This document shows, one piece after another, positions 1 through 11,647 of a stretch of DNA of 62,857 bases. How positions within the stretch are numbered: the first letter of the stretch is position 1; the number at the start of each line of letters is the position of its first letter. Origin of the DNA: Aurantimonas manganoxydans SI85-9A1 (lineage in GTDB: Bacteria; Pseudomonadota; Alphaproteobacteria; Rhizobiales; Rhizobiaceae); contig NZ_CH672387.1 in assembly GCF_000153465.1 (NCBI RefSeq), forward strand, positions 4,222,487-4,285,343, written 5' to 3'. The notes beneath the pieces are model-generated. The model saw only the letters and a program-made list of their open reading frames with translations, did no database searches and was not told the DNA's origin. Both the position numbers and the translations under genes were made by a program.

Positions 1-2785
<2,785 letters not shown>

Positions 2786-2870
2786 CTCATTCGTCAATGC
2801 CCACCCCCAAAAGGGTGCGCAACACAAACACAATGCCCTCTCAAGACCAGCTTCCAACTTGCCATTTGCC

Positions 2871-2989
2871 GACCTGGTGGTTCTAGCGGGGCGGCCGCAC
2901 CCGATCCCATTCCGAACTCGGCCGTGAAACGCCCCAGCGCCCATGATACTTCGTCTCAAGACGCGGGAAAGTCGGTCGCCGCCAGGTCT
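2871..2989 (+). rRNA. rrf: 5S ribosomal RNA
   Basis: A 5S-like sequence lies about 85 bases after the 23S end. The 5' end ACCTGGTGG pairs with the 3' end CGCCAGGT, and the conserved CCGATCCCATTCCGAACTCGG core is at about 2899-2919. No tRNA follows directly. The ends are good to a few bases. Confidence 0.95.
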
Positions 2990-3037
2990 GCAAATCGCAA
3001 GTTGCTACAAGAGACCCTTCTTCACACCGCACCACAC

Positions 3038-3072
3038 AAAGCCCCTCGCGCCCCCCAGCCGAGGGGCTTTTT
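3038..3072 (+). terminator. rRNA operon terminator
   Basis: An 11-bp stem (AAAGCCCCTCG paired with CGAGGGGCTTT) with a short C-rich loop runs straight into five T residues, 50 bases after the 5S gene. This is a classic intrinsic terminator closing the rRNA operon. Confidence 0.93.
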
Positions 3073-3245
3073 GCGTTCGGGGGCGCGGAGTAAGGGTCGC
3101 AATATGCTGCGACCCTGACAGATCCGTGATTCGTCGGCAGCACCAAAAGCCGTGCCACGTTCTTGCCGCATCATTCTGTCGGCTTAGTTCTTTCGGGATA
3201 CCGCATTCGCGACGAATGGCGGGCCTTCGCAGGGAGAATTGCGGC

Positions 3246-3455
3246 ATGAACACCAAGCTCTACACCGTCACCGTCGTCATGGCCGTGATGCTCGCGGCAG
3301 CCGGCTGCAGCCGGACCCAGAAGACCATCGGCGGCGCGGCGGTCGGCGGCGTCGGCGGCGCCGTCATCGGCAATGCGGTGGGCGGAACCGGCGGTGCGGT
3401 CATCGGCGGCATCGGCGGAGCGGTCGCCGGCGGCGCGGTCGGCCGGAACCTCTAG
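3246..3455 (+). CDS. Small glycine-zipper lipoprotein
   Basis: A 69-residue protein. The first 20 residues form a type II signal peptide with lipobox AAAGC, so Cys21 should be lipidated. The rest is almost entirely Gly/Ala/Val repeats (GGAVGGVGGAVIG-like), a glycine-zipper pattern that could insert into or pack against membrane. The start is the ATG at 3246, preceded by GGGAGAATT; longer upstream frames lie in the rRNA terminator region and are not credible. Similar tiny osmotic-stress or outer-membrane lipoproteins are common in proteobacteria. The exact role is unknown. Confidence 0.8.
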   Translation: MNTKLYTVTVVMAVMLAAAGCSRTQKTIGGAAVGGVGGAVIGNAVGGTGGAVIGGIGGAVAGGAVGRNL

Positions 3456-3665
3456 TCGGGTTACCCCGACCGTCCAGAGCGATCCGGCCCCCTTGCCGGC
3501 CGGGTCGCCATCGGTGCGCGGCCGCCTCCGGTTGGCGACTGCGATCGCCGGGCATTTCCGCCTTCGGAGAAAGGCCGCCGAATTTCCGTTGACGTAAACG
3601 GTAGAGCGTTCCGTTTCTCCCCAGTCTGCGCTATCGGTATGGGCGGACAACGGGAGGTGTCGAGA

Positions 3666-5333
3666 ATGCAGAAACCCTGGTTGCAGATCTATCCGGAGGG
3701 CGTTCCGGCCGAGCTGCCGGATTTCCCCTATCATTCCCTCGGCGAACTGCTGAGCGAAGCGTTCATCCAGCACAAGGATCAGCCGGCGTTCCACTTCATG
3801 GGCGCCACCATGCGGTTCAAGGAGCTGGACGAGCAGTCACGCCATTTCGCCGCCTTCCTGCAGTCGCTAGGACTGCAGAAGGGTGACCGGGTCGCGCTGA
3901 TGATGCCGAACCTGTTCCAGTATCCGGTGGCGGTTGCGGGCGTCCTGCGGGCCGGGCTGATCGTGGTCAACACCAACCCGCTCTACACGCCCCGGGAGCT
4001 GTCGCATCAGCTGCGCGATTCCGGCGCCAAGGCGATCGTCATTCTCGAGAACATGGCCTCGACCCTCGAGGCCTGCCGGGCCGAAACGCCGGTCGAGCAT
4101 GTCATCGTGACGCCGATGGGCGACATGCTGCCGACATTGAAGCGGCACCTGGTCAATTTCGTCGTGCGCAAGGTCCGCAAGATGGTGCCGGCCTACAAGC
4201 TGGACGGCGCCATCGCCTTTCGCGACGCCATGGCGCGGGGCAGGGCGGCAAGCTTCACCGCGGTCGCCTCGGAGCGCGACGAGCCGGCGGTGCTGCAGTA
4301 TACCGGCGGCACGACGGGCGTTTCCAAGGGCGCGACGCTGACCCACGGCAACATCATCGCCAATGTCCTGCAGTCGGAAGCCTGGCACGCGCCGGCGCTG
4401 AAGAACATGCCGGCGAACGAGCAGATCACGACGGTCTGTGCGCTGCCGCTCTACCATATCTTCGGTTTCACCGTGAACATGATGCTGTCGATGCGCACCG
4501 GCGGCTGCAACATCCTGATTCCCAATCCGCGCGACATTCCCGCGACGCTGAAGGAGCTGAAAAAGTATCGCTTCCACTCCTTCCCGGCGGTCAACACGCT
4601 GTTCGGCGCCCTGGCGCGGCATCCCGACGCCAAGAGTGTCGACTGGTCGCATCTGCGCCTGTCGGTGGGCGGCGGCATGGCCGTCCAGGCGGCGACGGCG
4701 GAGCTGTGGCGCAGGCAGACCGGATGTTCGATCTGCGAGGGCTACGGCCTGTCGGAAACCGCGCCGTCGGCCTGCTGCAATCCGACCGATTCCACCGAAT
4801 ACAGCGGCACGATCGGCGTTCCGATTCCCTCGACCGAGTTGAAGATCCTCGACGAGGAGGGCGGCGAGGTGCCGATGGGCGAACGCGGTGAGATCGCCAT
4901 TCGCGGTCCGCAGGTCATGGTCGGCTATTGGAACCGTCCCGATGAGACCGCGAGGGTGATGACCGCCGACGGCTTCTTCCGCACCGGCGATATCGGCGTG
5001 ATGGACGAGACGGGCCGCTTCAGGATCGTCGATCGCAAGAAGGACATGATCAACGTCTCCGGCTTCAACGTCTATCCGAACGAGATCGAGGAGATCGTCA
5101 CGCGGATGCCCGGCGTCGTGGAAGCGGCGGCGATCGCGATCCCGGACGAGAATTCCGGCGAGGCGGTGAAGCTGTTCGTCGTAGCGAGCGATCCGGAGCT
5201 GACGGCGGACAAGGTCAAAGCGTTCTGCCGGGACAATCTGACCGGCTACAAGCGGCCGCGCGAGGTCGAGTTCCGCGACGAGCTGCCCAAGAGCGGCGTC
5301 GGCAAGGTGCTGCGGCGCGAATTGCGCAACTGA
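3666..5333 (+). CDS. fadD: Long-chain fatty acid-CoA ligase
   Basis: A 555-residue adenylate-forming enzyme that would activate fatty acids with ATP and CoA for beta-oxidation or lipid synthesis. The AMP-binding P-loop-like motif YTGGTTGVSKGA begins at residue 212, GYGLSETAP at 359 and the DRKKDMINVSGF hinge motif at 456. The catalytic lysine of the SGVGKVLRRE tail is residue 547. Length and motifs fit bacterial FadD. The start at 3666 is chosen because GGGAGGTG lies 7 bases upstream; a slightly longer frame from 3639 has no better site. It appears monocistronic. Substrate chain length cannot be read from sequence. Confidence 0.93.
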   Translation: MQKPWLQIYPEGVPAELPDFPYHSLGELLSEAFIQHKDQPAFHFMGATMRFKELDEQSRHFAAFLQSLGLQKGDRVALMMPNLFQYPVAVAGVLRAGLIVVNTNPLYTPRELSHQLRDSGAKAIVILENMASTLEACRAETPVEHVIVTPMGDMLPTLKRHLVNFVVRKVRKMVPAYKLDGAIAFRDAMARGRAASFTAVASERDEPAVLQYTGGTTGVSKGATLTHGNIIANVLQSEAWHAPALKNMPANEQITTVCALPLYHIFGFTVNMMLSMRTGGCNILIPNPRDIPATLKELKKYRFHSFPAVNTLFGALARHPDAKSVDWSHLRLSVGGGMAVQAATAELWRRQTGCSICEGYGLSETAPSACCNPTDSTEYSGTIGVPIPSTELKILDEEGGEVPMGERGEIAIRGPQVMVGYWNRPDETARVMTADGFFRTGDIGVMDETGRFRIVDRKKDMINVSGFNVYPNEIEEIVTRMPGVVEAAAIAIPDENSGEAVKLFVVASDPELTADKVKAFCRDNLTGYKRPREVEFRDELPKSGVGKVLRRELRN

Positions 5334-5388
5334 GCCGCCGCGACTGAACCATCGGCGGCAGCGGCGGCGGTGACTTCGGCCCGAGGGC

Positions 5389-5419
5389 AGGTGGCGACGC
5401 TTCTCAAGCGACGCCACCT
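5389..5419 (+). terminator. Hairpin after fadD, possible terminator
   Basis: AGGTGGCGACGCTT pairs with AAGCGACGCCACCT with one mismatch around a 3-base loop, 56 bases after the fadD stop. The T-tract is poor, so termination is inferred from position and stem strength only. Confidence 0.5.
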
Positions 5420-5582
5420 CTGCTAGCCTTTCGGGCCTGACAGGAGGGATCGGCCCGCGAGCGTCGCGTGAGCCGGAGAGGTTTCGTTTTCTCGAAATTC
5501 CACGAGATTTCCTCTTCACATTCATCCGCCTGTCGCATATATGGAGGTCACCGGCGACGCGGAACGCGCCGCACGGCAATGG

Positions 5583-5659
<77 letters not shown>

Positions 5660-5665
5660 AGTTTC

Positions 5666-5702
5666 AAACACTCCCGCGAGCCTCGGCTCCGGGAGTGTTT
5701 GT
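5666..5702 (+). terminator. Terminator of tRNA-fMet
   Basis: AAACACTCCCG at 5666-5676 pairs perfectly with CGGGAGTGTTT at 5690-5700, starting 7 bases after the tRNA and followed by GTCGTTTG. It is an intrinsic terminator with a modest T-tract. Confidence 0.85.
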
Positions 5703-5840
5703 CGTTTGAGGCCTGCTTTGGCCCGCTACCCCGTCGTTCCTGGCCCCTTGATCCGTAGGCGATCGTCCGACGTGCCCTGAACCGGCCTCGCTCGCCCGGT
5801 CCGCCTTGCAGTCCCCGCCGTGACCACCCCACAGACCAAT

Positions 5841-6671
5841 CTATTCCCGCGGCCCGGATGGGGCGTCCTCGACGCTGCCGGCGAGTGTCGCCATGGCGTC
5901 GGCCGTCTGCCCGTTCGCTGGGAAGAAGCTTTCGATGGCGATTCCGGCCAGGGTGACGTCGGTGGCCGTGCCGAACACCGTGGTAGTGCTCAGGAATGTC
6001 AGCGGCCCGTGCGGGCTGGTAATGATCAGCGGCACGGCCACCACCGTTTCGGGCGGTTCCGGGTTCGGTGACATGTCGACCGCAATAGGCGCCGGATAGG
6101 AGTCGAGCTCCTTCAGGAGGGCGGCCAGTGCCGGGTCGGCCGACAGGGCGACGTCGCGGGCGAGCCGCCGCAGAAGATGCCTGCGCCATTCGGCGAAATT
6201 CACGATCCGCGGGGCGAGCCCCTCCGGATGCAGGCCGAGGCGCAGGACATTGACCTCGCCGACGAGGAGGTGCTCCGCGACCCCGGCCGTCAGGACCTCG
6301 ATCGCAGCATTGGCTGAGAGCAGCGTCCAGTGACGGTCTACGGCCAGGGCCGGATGGGGCGCGTGGCCGGCCAGGATCCGGTCGATAATTTCTCTGGCGG
6401 CGGTCAGTTCGGCGTCCGCCAGATCGTGCTGCGGGAAGATCGGCGCAAAGCCGGCCGCAAGGAGAAGGGCGTTGCGCGCCTCCAGCGGCATGTCGAGATG
6501 GTCCGCAAGGCGCAGGAGCATCGCACGGCTCGGCGCCGACCGACCCGATTCCAGAAAGCTGAGATGGCGTTGGGAAATGCCGGCGTCGAGGGCGAGGGCC
6601 AACTGGCTGAAGCGCCGCTGCTGGCGCCATTGGCGCAGGAGATCTCCAGCGGATTGTCGTGCGCGTGTCAT
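5841..6671 (-). CDS. XRE-family regulator with MmyB-type ligand domain
   Basis: A 276-residue protein. Residues about 5-65 are a Cro/C1-type helix-turn-helix (LLRQWRQQRRFSQLALALDAG, then ISQRHLSFLESGRSAPSR). The remainder resembles the MmyB ligand-binding domain, with signatures such as HWTLLSANAA and NFAEWRRHLLRRLARDVALS. Related regulators bind small molecules, and known MmyB-type proteins respond to lipids or antibiotics; the ligand here is unknown. The start at 6671 is chosen over an upstream in-frame ATG because the HTH begins directly after it. It diverges from the 6804-7567 gene pair, which is its most likely target. Confidence 0.85.
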   Translation of the reverse strand: MTRARQSAGDLLRQWRQQRRFSQLALALDAGISQRHLSFLESGRSAPSRAMLLRLADHLDMPLEARNALLLAAGFAPIFPQHDLADAELTAAREIIDRILAGHAPHPALAVDRHWTLLSANAAIEVLTAGVAEHLLVGEVNVLRLGLHPEGLAPRIVNFAEWRRHLLRRLARDVALSADPALAALLKELDSYPAPIAVDMSPNPEPPETVVAVPLIITSPHGPLTFLSTTTVFGTATDVTLAGIAIESFFPANGQTADAMATLAGSVEDAPSGPRE

Positions 6672-6803
6672 GGCCGTGTCTCCATCGCCCCGGCTGTCCT
6701 CCGCAATGACCTCGGACGTAATCGACAGAGGTCCCTTGCGCGATGAGGATCGCCGGCAGCCGCCCGGCGGATCGGGCCGCATCGCTCAGGAAAGGCTGAA
6801 CCG

Positions 6804-7205
6804 ATGGAACGCAACCCGCGCATTCCCACCCTCCGCACCCTGCTGACCCTCGATGCGGTCACCTGCACCCTGATGGGCGGTCTCCTCCTGGCCGCCTCCG
6901 GCCCGCTCGCCGGCATGACGCAGATTCCCGCCGGCTTTCTTTCGGGCGCCGGCATGCTCCTTCTCCCGGTCGCCGCCTTCATGGTCGCCGTCGCCCGGCT
7001 TCGACCGATACCGGGCTGGGCGGCTCGCATGGTCGTTCTCGGCAATGCCCCGTGGGTCGTCGCGAGCGTGGCCCTGCCGGCAAGCGGCGTTCTCGCGCCC
7101 AATCTCCCTGGCTGGGTCTGTCTCCTCGCCCAGGCCGTCGTCGTGGCTCTGCTCGCCGTTCTCGAGTTCGAGGCGGCGCAGCGGTTCGGCCGGGCACTGG
7201 CGTGA
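6804..7205 (+). CDS. Small integral membrane protein, function unknown
   Basis: A 133-residue protein with about four hydrophobic segments (near residues 15-35, 40-65, 75-95 and 100-120). No catalytic motif is visible. It faces the MmyB-type regulator across a 132-base intergenic region and is followed 20 bases later by the DUF1330 gene. The pair looks like a small operon controlled by the divergent regulator; that control is an inference from arrangement. Confidence 0.75.
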   Translation: MERNPRIPTLRTLLTLDAVTCTLMGGLLLAASGPLAGMTQIPAGFLSGAGMLLLPVAAFMVAVARLRPIPGWAARMVVLGNAPWVVASVALPASGVLAPNLPGWVCLLAQAVVVALLAVLEFEAAQRFGRALA

Positions 7206-7225
7206 AAACGAACAGGGAGGCCGTC

Positions 7226-7567
7226 ATGCCCGCCTACGCCATCGCCCATCTGCGCAATGTCACGCTGAACCAGGGGATTGTCGACTATCTTGAGCGGATC
7301 GACGCCACGCTGGTGCCGTTTGGAGGCCGGTTCCTCATCCATGGTGGCGCGAAGGAGCTTTGCGAGGGAGAGGTGACGGACGACATCGTCATCCTCGCCT
7401 TTCCGGGCATGGGCCTGGCGCGAGCTTGGTACAATTCGCCGGACTATCAGGCCATCAGGCCCCTGCGGATGCGGGGCGCGGAGGGCGAGATCTTCCTGAT
7501 CGAAGGTGTCGGCGACGATCACCGGGCGACCGACATCCTGCCCGCAGAGAAGGCCGACAGGGTCTGA
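7226..7567 (+). CDS. DUF1330 family protein
   Basis: A 113-residue soluble protein with the DUF1330 pattern: an N-terminal YAIAHLRNVTLNQG-type strand, a central GGRFLIHGG segment, and AWYNSPDYQAIRPLR near residues 67-81. The family is a dimeric ferredoxin-like (alpha/beta barrel) fold with no settled function. The start at 7226 has AGGGAGG 6 bases upstream. It lies 20 bases behind the membrane protein gene and is probably cotranscribed with it. Confidence 0.85.
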   Translation: MPAYAIAHLRNVTLNQGIVDYLERIDATLVPFGGRFLIHGGAKELCEGEVTDDIVILAFPGMGLARAWYNSPDYQAIRPLRMRGAEGEIFLIEGVGDDHRATDILPAEKADRV

Positions 7568-7742
7568 CCCGTTCGTGCGGCTGGCGGTCGTCGCCATGGC
7601 TTGCCGACCGGGGGGAGTTGCCGGGAACGCCCTTCCGGCCCGCTCGGCGCGATCATGTTCGGAGTGTCGGCTTGATCCAAAAGGCCACCCGGCGGGGTGG
7701 GCGGAGCATCACCCCGCCGCTTCGCCGGGCGACAACGTCGGT

Positions 7743-8117
7743 CTAGCAATTGGCAGCGATGCCGTCGGCGTCCTCGGCGGCACGCGCCGTCCGGCAGGCG
7801 GCGCTGCGGGTGGCGTTGTTCAGCCCCTCCCTCGCGTCGTCGAGAGCCTTGCTGCCGGCCTCGCGGGCCTGGTCTATCGCCGGTCCGGCGGCCTCGGACA
7901 GGTCTTCCAGCGCCGAGCGGGCCGCTTCGCCGGTCTGACGCCCGGCCTCGCCGATTGCCTCCATGGCTTCGCCGGTCTCGCGTTCGGTCGTCGACGGCGC
8001 GGGAGCCGGCTCGCTGGTGGTGGACACGGCTGGATCGGCGGCGTCGGTTTCGGTTTCGTCGCTGCAGGCCGACAGGGCCAGAAGGGCCGTCAGGGCGATG
8101 GGAACGAGCTTGTTCAT
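7743..8117 (-). CDS. Small lipoprotein with Ala/Glu-rich helical domain
   Basis: A 124-residue protein with a lipoprotein signal (LTALLALSAC, Cys18), an acidic Ser/Thr/Pro/Ala linker, and a charged helix-rich region with heptad-like ETGEAMEAIGEAGRQTGEA repeats. Two cysteines near the C terminus (SAACRTAR and IAANC) could form a disulfide. The start at 8117 is chosen because the signal peptide begins there; GGAGTTTCC lies just upstream on the coding strand. No function is recognised. Confidence 0.75.
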   Translation of the reverse strand: MNKLVPIALTALLALSACSDETETDAADPAVSTTSEPAPAPSTTERETGEAMEAIGEAGRQTGEAARSALEDLSEAAGPAIDQAREAGSKALDDAREGLNNATRSAACRTARAAEDADGIAANC

Positions 8118-8331
8118 GATGGAAACTCCTTTGCCCTGCCATCTAGGCGGCCGGTGCAGGAGGTCACGGGGCGTTGCGGAGAATGCGGCCGGCGCTCGTG
8201 CGGCCGGAGAAATGCCGCTTCGCGGCGGGTAGGTTCGCACGACACGCCGAAACAGACGCGGTCACGCGCGAACGAAGCCGGCCAGAACCGTATCGCGATC
8301 AACGCAGTCAGAAATGTCGAGATGGGAAAAT

Positions 8332-8406
8332 TGGAGCGGGCGATGGGATTCGAACCCACGACCCCAACCTTGGCAAGGTTGTGCTCTACCCCTGAGCTAC
8401 GCCCGC
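8332..8406 (-). tRNA. tRNA-Gly (GCC)
   Basis: A 75-base cloverleaf on the minus strand with encoded CCA at its 3' end (8332-8334). The acceptor stem GCGGGCG/CGCCCGC is perfect. The anticodon is GCC, complementary to plus-strand GGC at 8372-8374, and the T-arm reads GTTCGAATC. Confidence 0.97.
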
Positions 8407-8858
8407 CCGCTCCGTGCGGCGCCTGAGCGCCGCGGACGAGCGGTGTATGCCCCAATCGCCGGTGGATTGCAACAGCGAAATGACGGGAATCGAACGGGAT
8501 TTTCGTGGCGTGCCGCGCGGGCCGGAACGCGCGAGATTCCGGGTGTTTGGTAAGGGATCCGGCGGGGTGCCGAAGCCAGGGGGTGCGAGCGCGCGGCGGT
8601 CGGGAAGGGTCGTGAGGTACGACGGGCGCTGCAGGAGGGCGGAAAGGGCCGCGGCCGGACCGAGCTCGGAAGCAGGACGGAGACGACGATCCTCTTCAGG
8701 GATCTTTCGGACTGGACCCGAGGTGAGCCGCTCATGCGATGTCGTGCATCCGGTGCTGTGGTGATGTCCGACGGCGTAGCGGTTAGCGCCAGGTCTTCGC
8801 AAGCGGGCGCAGGTGCGGTAACGCGGCGCTGTGCGCCAATCGCAAGGGGAGACGCCTG
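8407..8858. other. Gene-free stretch between tRNA-Gly and the prolyl-tRNA editing gene
   Basis: This 452-base region has open frames on both strands, but they are Arg/Pro/Gly-rich, lack ribosome sites and resemble no family. I see no tRNA, clear terminator or strong promoter. It should contain the promoter of the 8859 gene. Confidence 0.6.
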
Positions 8859-9377
8859 ATGAAGGACCGCGACGCTCTGATGGCCTATCTCGACGGGCTC
8901 GGCATCGCCACCACGACCGTGGCACATCCGCCGCTGCACACGGTGGAGGAGAGCCAGGCGCTGCGCGGCACGATCGCCGGCGGGCATACCAAGAACCTGT
9001 TCCTGAAGGACAAGAAGGGGACGATCTTCCTGGTCGTCGCCGAAGAGAGCCGGACGGTCGATCTGAAAAGCCTGCACAAGCGCATCGGCGCGTCGGGGCG
9101 GCTGTCCTTTGCCAGCGCGGAGCAGATGCGCGCGCTGCTTGGCGTCGAGCCGGGATCGGTGACCGCCTTCGGCGTCGTCAACGATCGCGACGGCACGGTC
9201 CGCCTCGTGCTTGATGAAGGCCTTCTGATGCACGATATGGTGAACTGCCATCCCATGACCAACGAAGCGACGACGACGATCGCGACGGCGGACCTGATGG
9301 CGTTCTTCCAATCAACGGGGCACGAGCCGCTTGTCATCGGGCTCGAGGCGCCGGCCGGCGACGGACAGGCAGAATGA
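8859..9377 (+). CDS. proX: Prolyl-tRNA editing protein, ProX/YbaK-like
   Basis: A 172-residue YbaK/aminoacyl-tRNA deacylase domain protein that would hydrolyse mischarged tRNA-Pro (Ala-tRNA-Pro type) in trans. Family features include HPPLHTVEESQALRG near residues 22-37, the GGHTKNLFLKDKKG stretch near 41-54, and GSVTAFGVVND followed by DEGLLMHDMVNCHP, where the conserved Asn/His stretch lies. Length fits free-standing ProX. The stop overlaps the ATG of the thioredoxin-TPR gene by 4 bases (ATGA), so the two are probably translated together. The mischarged substrate is inferred from family. Confidence 0.88.
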   Translation: MKDRDALMAYLDGLGIATTTVAHPPLHTVEESQALRGTIAGGHTKNLFLKDKKGTIFLVVAEESRTVDLKSLHKRIGASGRLSFASAEQMRALLGVEPGSVTAFGVVNDRDGTVRLVLDEGLLMHDMVNCHPMTNEATTTIATADLMAFFQSTGHEPLVIGLEAPAGDGQAE

Positions 9378-10438
9378 GCGACAATCCCTACGCCCCCTAC
9401 GGCGGCAATTCCTATGGCGGCTACGGCCAGCAGTCGACCACGCCGGCGGTGCCGTCCGCCGCCGCGCCGCGCCAGCTAGCGGCCCCGGCGGCACCCGCCG
9501 CTCCAACGACCACGCTGCAGGGTTTCGGCGACGCCTCCGCCCCGGCGGCGGCCGACCTCGTCAAGGACACGACGACGGCGCAGTTCCCGGCCGACGTCAT
9601 CCAGGAATCGCGCAACCAGCCGGTGCTCGTCGATTTCTGGGCGCCCTGGTGCGGTCCCTGCAAGCAGCTGACGCCAATCCTGGAGCGCGCCGTCGCAGCC
9701 GCCGGCGGCAAGGTGAAGCTGGTCAAGATGAATATCGACGACCATCCGTCGATCGCCGGCCAGCTCGGCGTGCAGTCGATCCCGGCGGTGTTCGCCTTTG
9801 TCGGCGGGCAGCCGGTGGATGGCTTCATGGGCGCGCTGCCCGAGAGCGAGATCAAGGCCTTCATCGAGCGCGTCACCAAGGGCCAGGGCGGCGGCGGCAA
9901 CGATCCGGTGGCCCAGGCGATGGAGCAGGCGAACCAGCTTCTGGCCGATGGCGACGCGGGCGGTGCGGCGCAGATCTTCGGCGCCGTCCTGCAGCACGAG
10001 CCGGGCCATGCCGGCGCCACGGGCGGCCTGGCCGAATGCTATCTGGCGACCGGCGACGCGGCCCGCGCCAAGGCGCTGATCGACCAGTACGACGCCGCCG
10101 GCGAGGGGACGACCGAGGACCCGGCCGTGGAAGCGGTGCGCACCAAGCTGAAACTCGCCGAGGAGATCGCCCAGCTCGGCGATCCGGTGCTGCTGCAGCA
10201 GCGCATCGAGAGCGATCCGGACGACCACCGGGCGCGCTACGACCTGGCGCTGATCGCCCAGGCCAAGGGCGACCGCCAGACGGCGGCGGGGCACCTTCTG
10301 GAGATCATCCGCCGCGATCGCAGCTTCGACGACGATGCGGCCCGCACCAAGCTCCTGGAGTTCTTCCAGGCCTGGGGGCCGACCGATTCGGCGACCAAGG
10401 ACGCGCGGCGGCGCCTGTCGGGCCTCCTGTTCTCCTGA
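9374..10438 (+). CDS. cnoX: Thioredoxin-TPR co-chaperone, CnoX/YbbN-like
   Basis: A 354-residue protein. Residues 1-60 are a Gly/Ala/Pro-rich leader. A thioredoxin domain follows with active site WAPWCGPCKQ (Cys93, Cys96) and a VQSIPAVFAF cis-proline segment. The C-terminal 190 residues are helical TPR-like repeats (NQLLADGDAGGAAQIFGAV). CnoX proteins protect substrates from overoxidation and hand them to GroEL. The full CxxC is kept, unlike the E. coli protein whose first Cys is Ser, so redox activity is expected. It overlaps the upstream gene by 4 bases. The leader is longer than in E. coli, and its role is unknown. Confidence 0.9.
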   Translation: MSDNPYAPYGGNSYGGYGQQSTTPAVPSAAAPRQLAAPAAPAAPTTTLQGFGDASAPAAADLVKDTTTAQFPADVIQESRNQPVLVDFWAPWCGPCKQLTPILERAVAAAGGKVKLVKMNIDDHPSIAGQLGVQSIPAVFAFVGGQPVDGFMGALPESEIKAFIERVTKGQGGGGNDPVAQAMEQANQLLADGDAGGAAQIFGAVLQHEPGHAGATGGLAECYLATGDAARAKALIDQYDAAGEGTTEDPAVEAVRTKLKLAEEIAQLGDPVLLQQRIESDPDDHRARYDLALIAQAKGDRQTAAGHLLEIIRRDRSFDDDAARTKLLEFFQAWGPTDSATKDARRRLSGLLFS

Positions 10439-10447
10439 CATCCTGCC

Positions 10448-10475
10448 CCGGACCGCGCCAGAAAGCGCGGTCCGG
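10448..10475 (+). terminator. Hairpin after cnoX
   Basis: CCGGACCGCGC pairs perfectly with GCGCGGTCCGG around a 6-base loop, 10 bases after the cnoX stop. The T-tract is weak (CCGGCTTTGC), but position and stem suggest a transcription end. Confidence 0.65.
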
Positions 10476-10584
10476 TCCGGCTTTGCGGGGTGAGGCAGGG
10501 CGCGCCGTGCCTGCCGCCTTCTGCCGCATCCCTTGAGATCGCCGGCGACCGATCCAACTTCGGTGTCTGACACGGAGACATCGT

Positions 10585-11271
10585 TTGGTTCACGCTGGCA
10601 ATATCAACTACCGGACCGCTTCGGACCTGCCGGACACGGTCCCGGTGTTCCCGCTCTCGGGAGCCCTGCTCCTGCCGGGCGGTCAACTGCCGCTCAACAT
10701 CTTCGAGCCGCGCTATCTGGAGATGATCGACGACGCCATGGCGGGCGCGCGCATCATCGGCATGATCCAGCCCAGCCTCGGCGGCGGCGCGCGTCCCGAC
10801 GGCGAACCCGAACTCTGCCAGGTCGGCTGTTTCGGCCGGATCACCTCGCTGACCGAATCGGGCGACGGCCGCTACATCCTCAATCTGCATGGCGTGGTGC
10901 GCTTCCGGACCCTGGAAGAGCTGGACACGCGCGCGCCCTATCGATGCTTCCGGGTCAAGCCGTTCCTCGGTGATCTCGATTTCGGCAAGGGCGCGGAAGA
11001 GGTGAACCGCGACGCGCTCCTGAAGGCGTTCCGGCAGTACCTTGACGCCAACCAGCTCGAGGCCGACTGGGAAAGCGTCACCCGGGCGTCGAACGAGACG
11101 CTGGTCAATGCGCTCTGCATGATGTCGCCCTATGGTGCGGCCGAGAAGCAGGCGCTGCTGGAAGCGCCGGATCTGAAGACGCGGGCCGAGACGCTGATCG
11201 CGATCACCGAGATTTCGCTGGCCCGCGATGGTGACGGCGGCGACGGTTCGCCGCCGCACACGCTGCAATAG
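10585..11271 (+). CDS. LON substrate-binding domain protein
   Basis: A 228-residue stand-alone protein resembling the N-terminal domain of the Lon protease, without ATPase or peptidase. The family pattern VPVFPLSGALLLPGGQLPLNIFEPRY is at about residues 15-40. Its role is unproven; related proteins may act as protease adaptors. The start appears to be TTG at 10585: the domain begins too close to allow a later start, ACGGAG lies 8 bases upstream, and no ATG or GTG fits. The next gene (Trm112-like) starts 95 bases later in the same direction. Confidence 0.85.
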   Translation: MVHAGNINYRTASDLPDTVPVFPLSGALLLPGGQLPLNIFEPRYLEMIDDAMAGARIIGMIQPSLGGGARPDGEPELCQVGCFGRITSLTESGDGRYILNLHGVVRFRTLEELDTRAPYRCFRVKPFLGDLDFGKGAEEVNRDALLKAFRQYLDANQLEADWESVTRASNETLVNALCMMSPYGAAEKQALLEAPDLKTRAETLIAITEISLARDGDGGDGSPPHTLQ

Positions 11272-11366
11272 GCGGGTCATGCCCGGCGGACGGCGATTGC
11301 AGCCGGTTGGCCGGCGGGCGATAAGATGCGCAACCGCCGCCGCAACGCCGCGCTGAAGGACACGCC

Positions 11367-11567
11367 ATGACCGAGACGAGCCCCCGGCACCAGGCCGGCC
11401 AGCCGGACCCCAAGCTGCTCGAGCTGCTGGTCTGCCCGCTGACCAAGACGACGCTCAGCTACGACCGGGAGCGCAACGAGCTGGTGTCGGAGGCGGCGCG
11501 GCTCGCATATCCGATCCGCGACGGCATCCCGATCATGCTGCCGTCCGAGGCGCGCACCCTCGACTGA
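11367..11567 (+). CDS. Trm112-like protein, UPF0434/YcaR family
   Basis: A 66-residue protein with the family pattern [14 protein letters not shown], then [12 protein letters not shown] at the C terminus. Eukaryotic and archaeal relatives activate methyltransferases; the bacterial role is not settled. Only one Cys is present (in the VCPLT motif), so a zinc knuckle is unlikely. A short Gln/Pro/His-rich leader precedes the domain. It follows the LON-domain gene, an arrangement I associate with alphaproteobacteria, and is probably cotranscribed with it. Confidence 0.85.
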   Translation: MTETSPRHQAGQPDPKLLELLVCPLTKTTLSYDRERNELVSEAARLAYPIRDGIPIMLPSEARTLD

Positions 11568-11594
11568 GCCGCGTTGATCTTTGACGACATGAAA

Positions 11595-11626
11595 AAGGGC
11601 CGGTCGCTGATGCGCCGGCCCTTCGT
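11595..11626 (-). terminator. Terminator between converging genes
   Basis: AAGGGCCGG at 11595-11603 pairs with CCGGCCCTT at 11615-11623. On the minus strand the stem is followed by a T-run (CCCTTTTTC), so it best serves the minus-strand gene ending at 11648. It may also act on the plus-strand genes ending at 11567. Confidence 0.8.
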
Positions 11627-11647
11627 GCATTGTCTGGATATGCGCGC

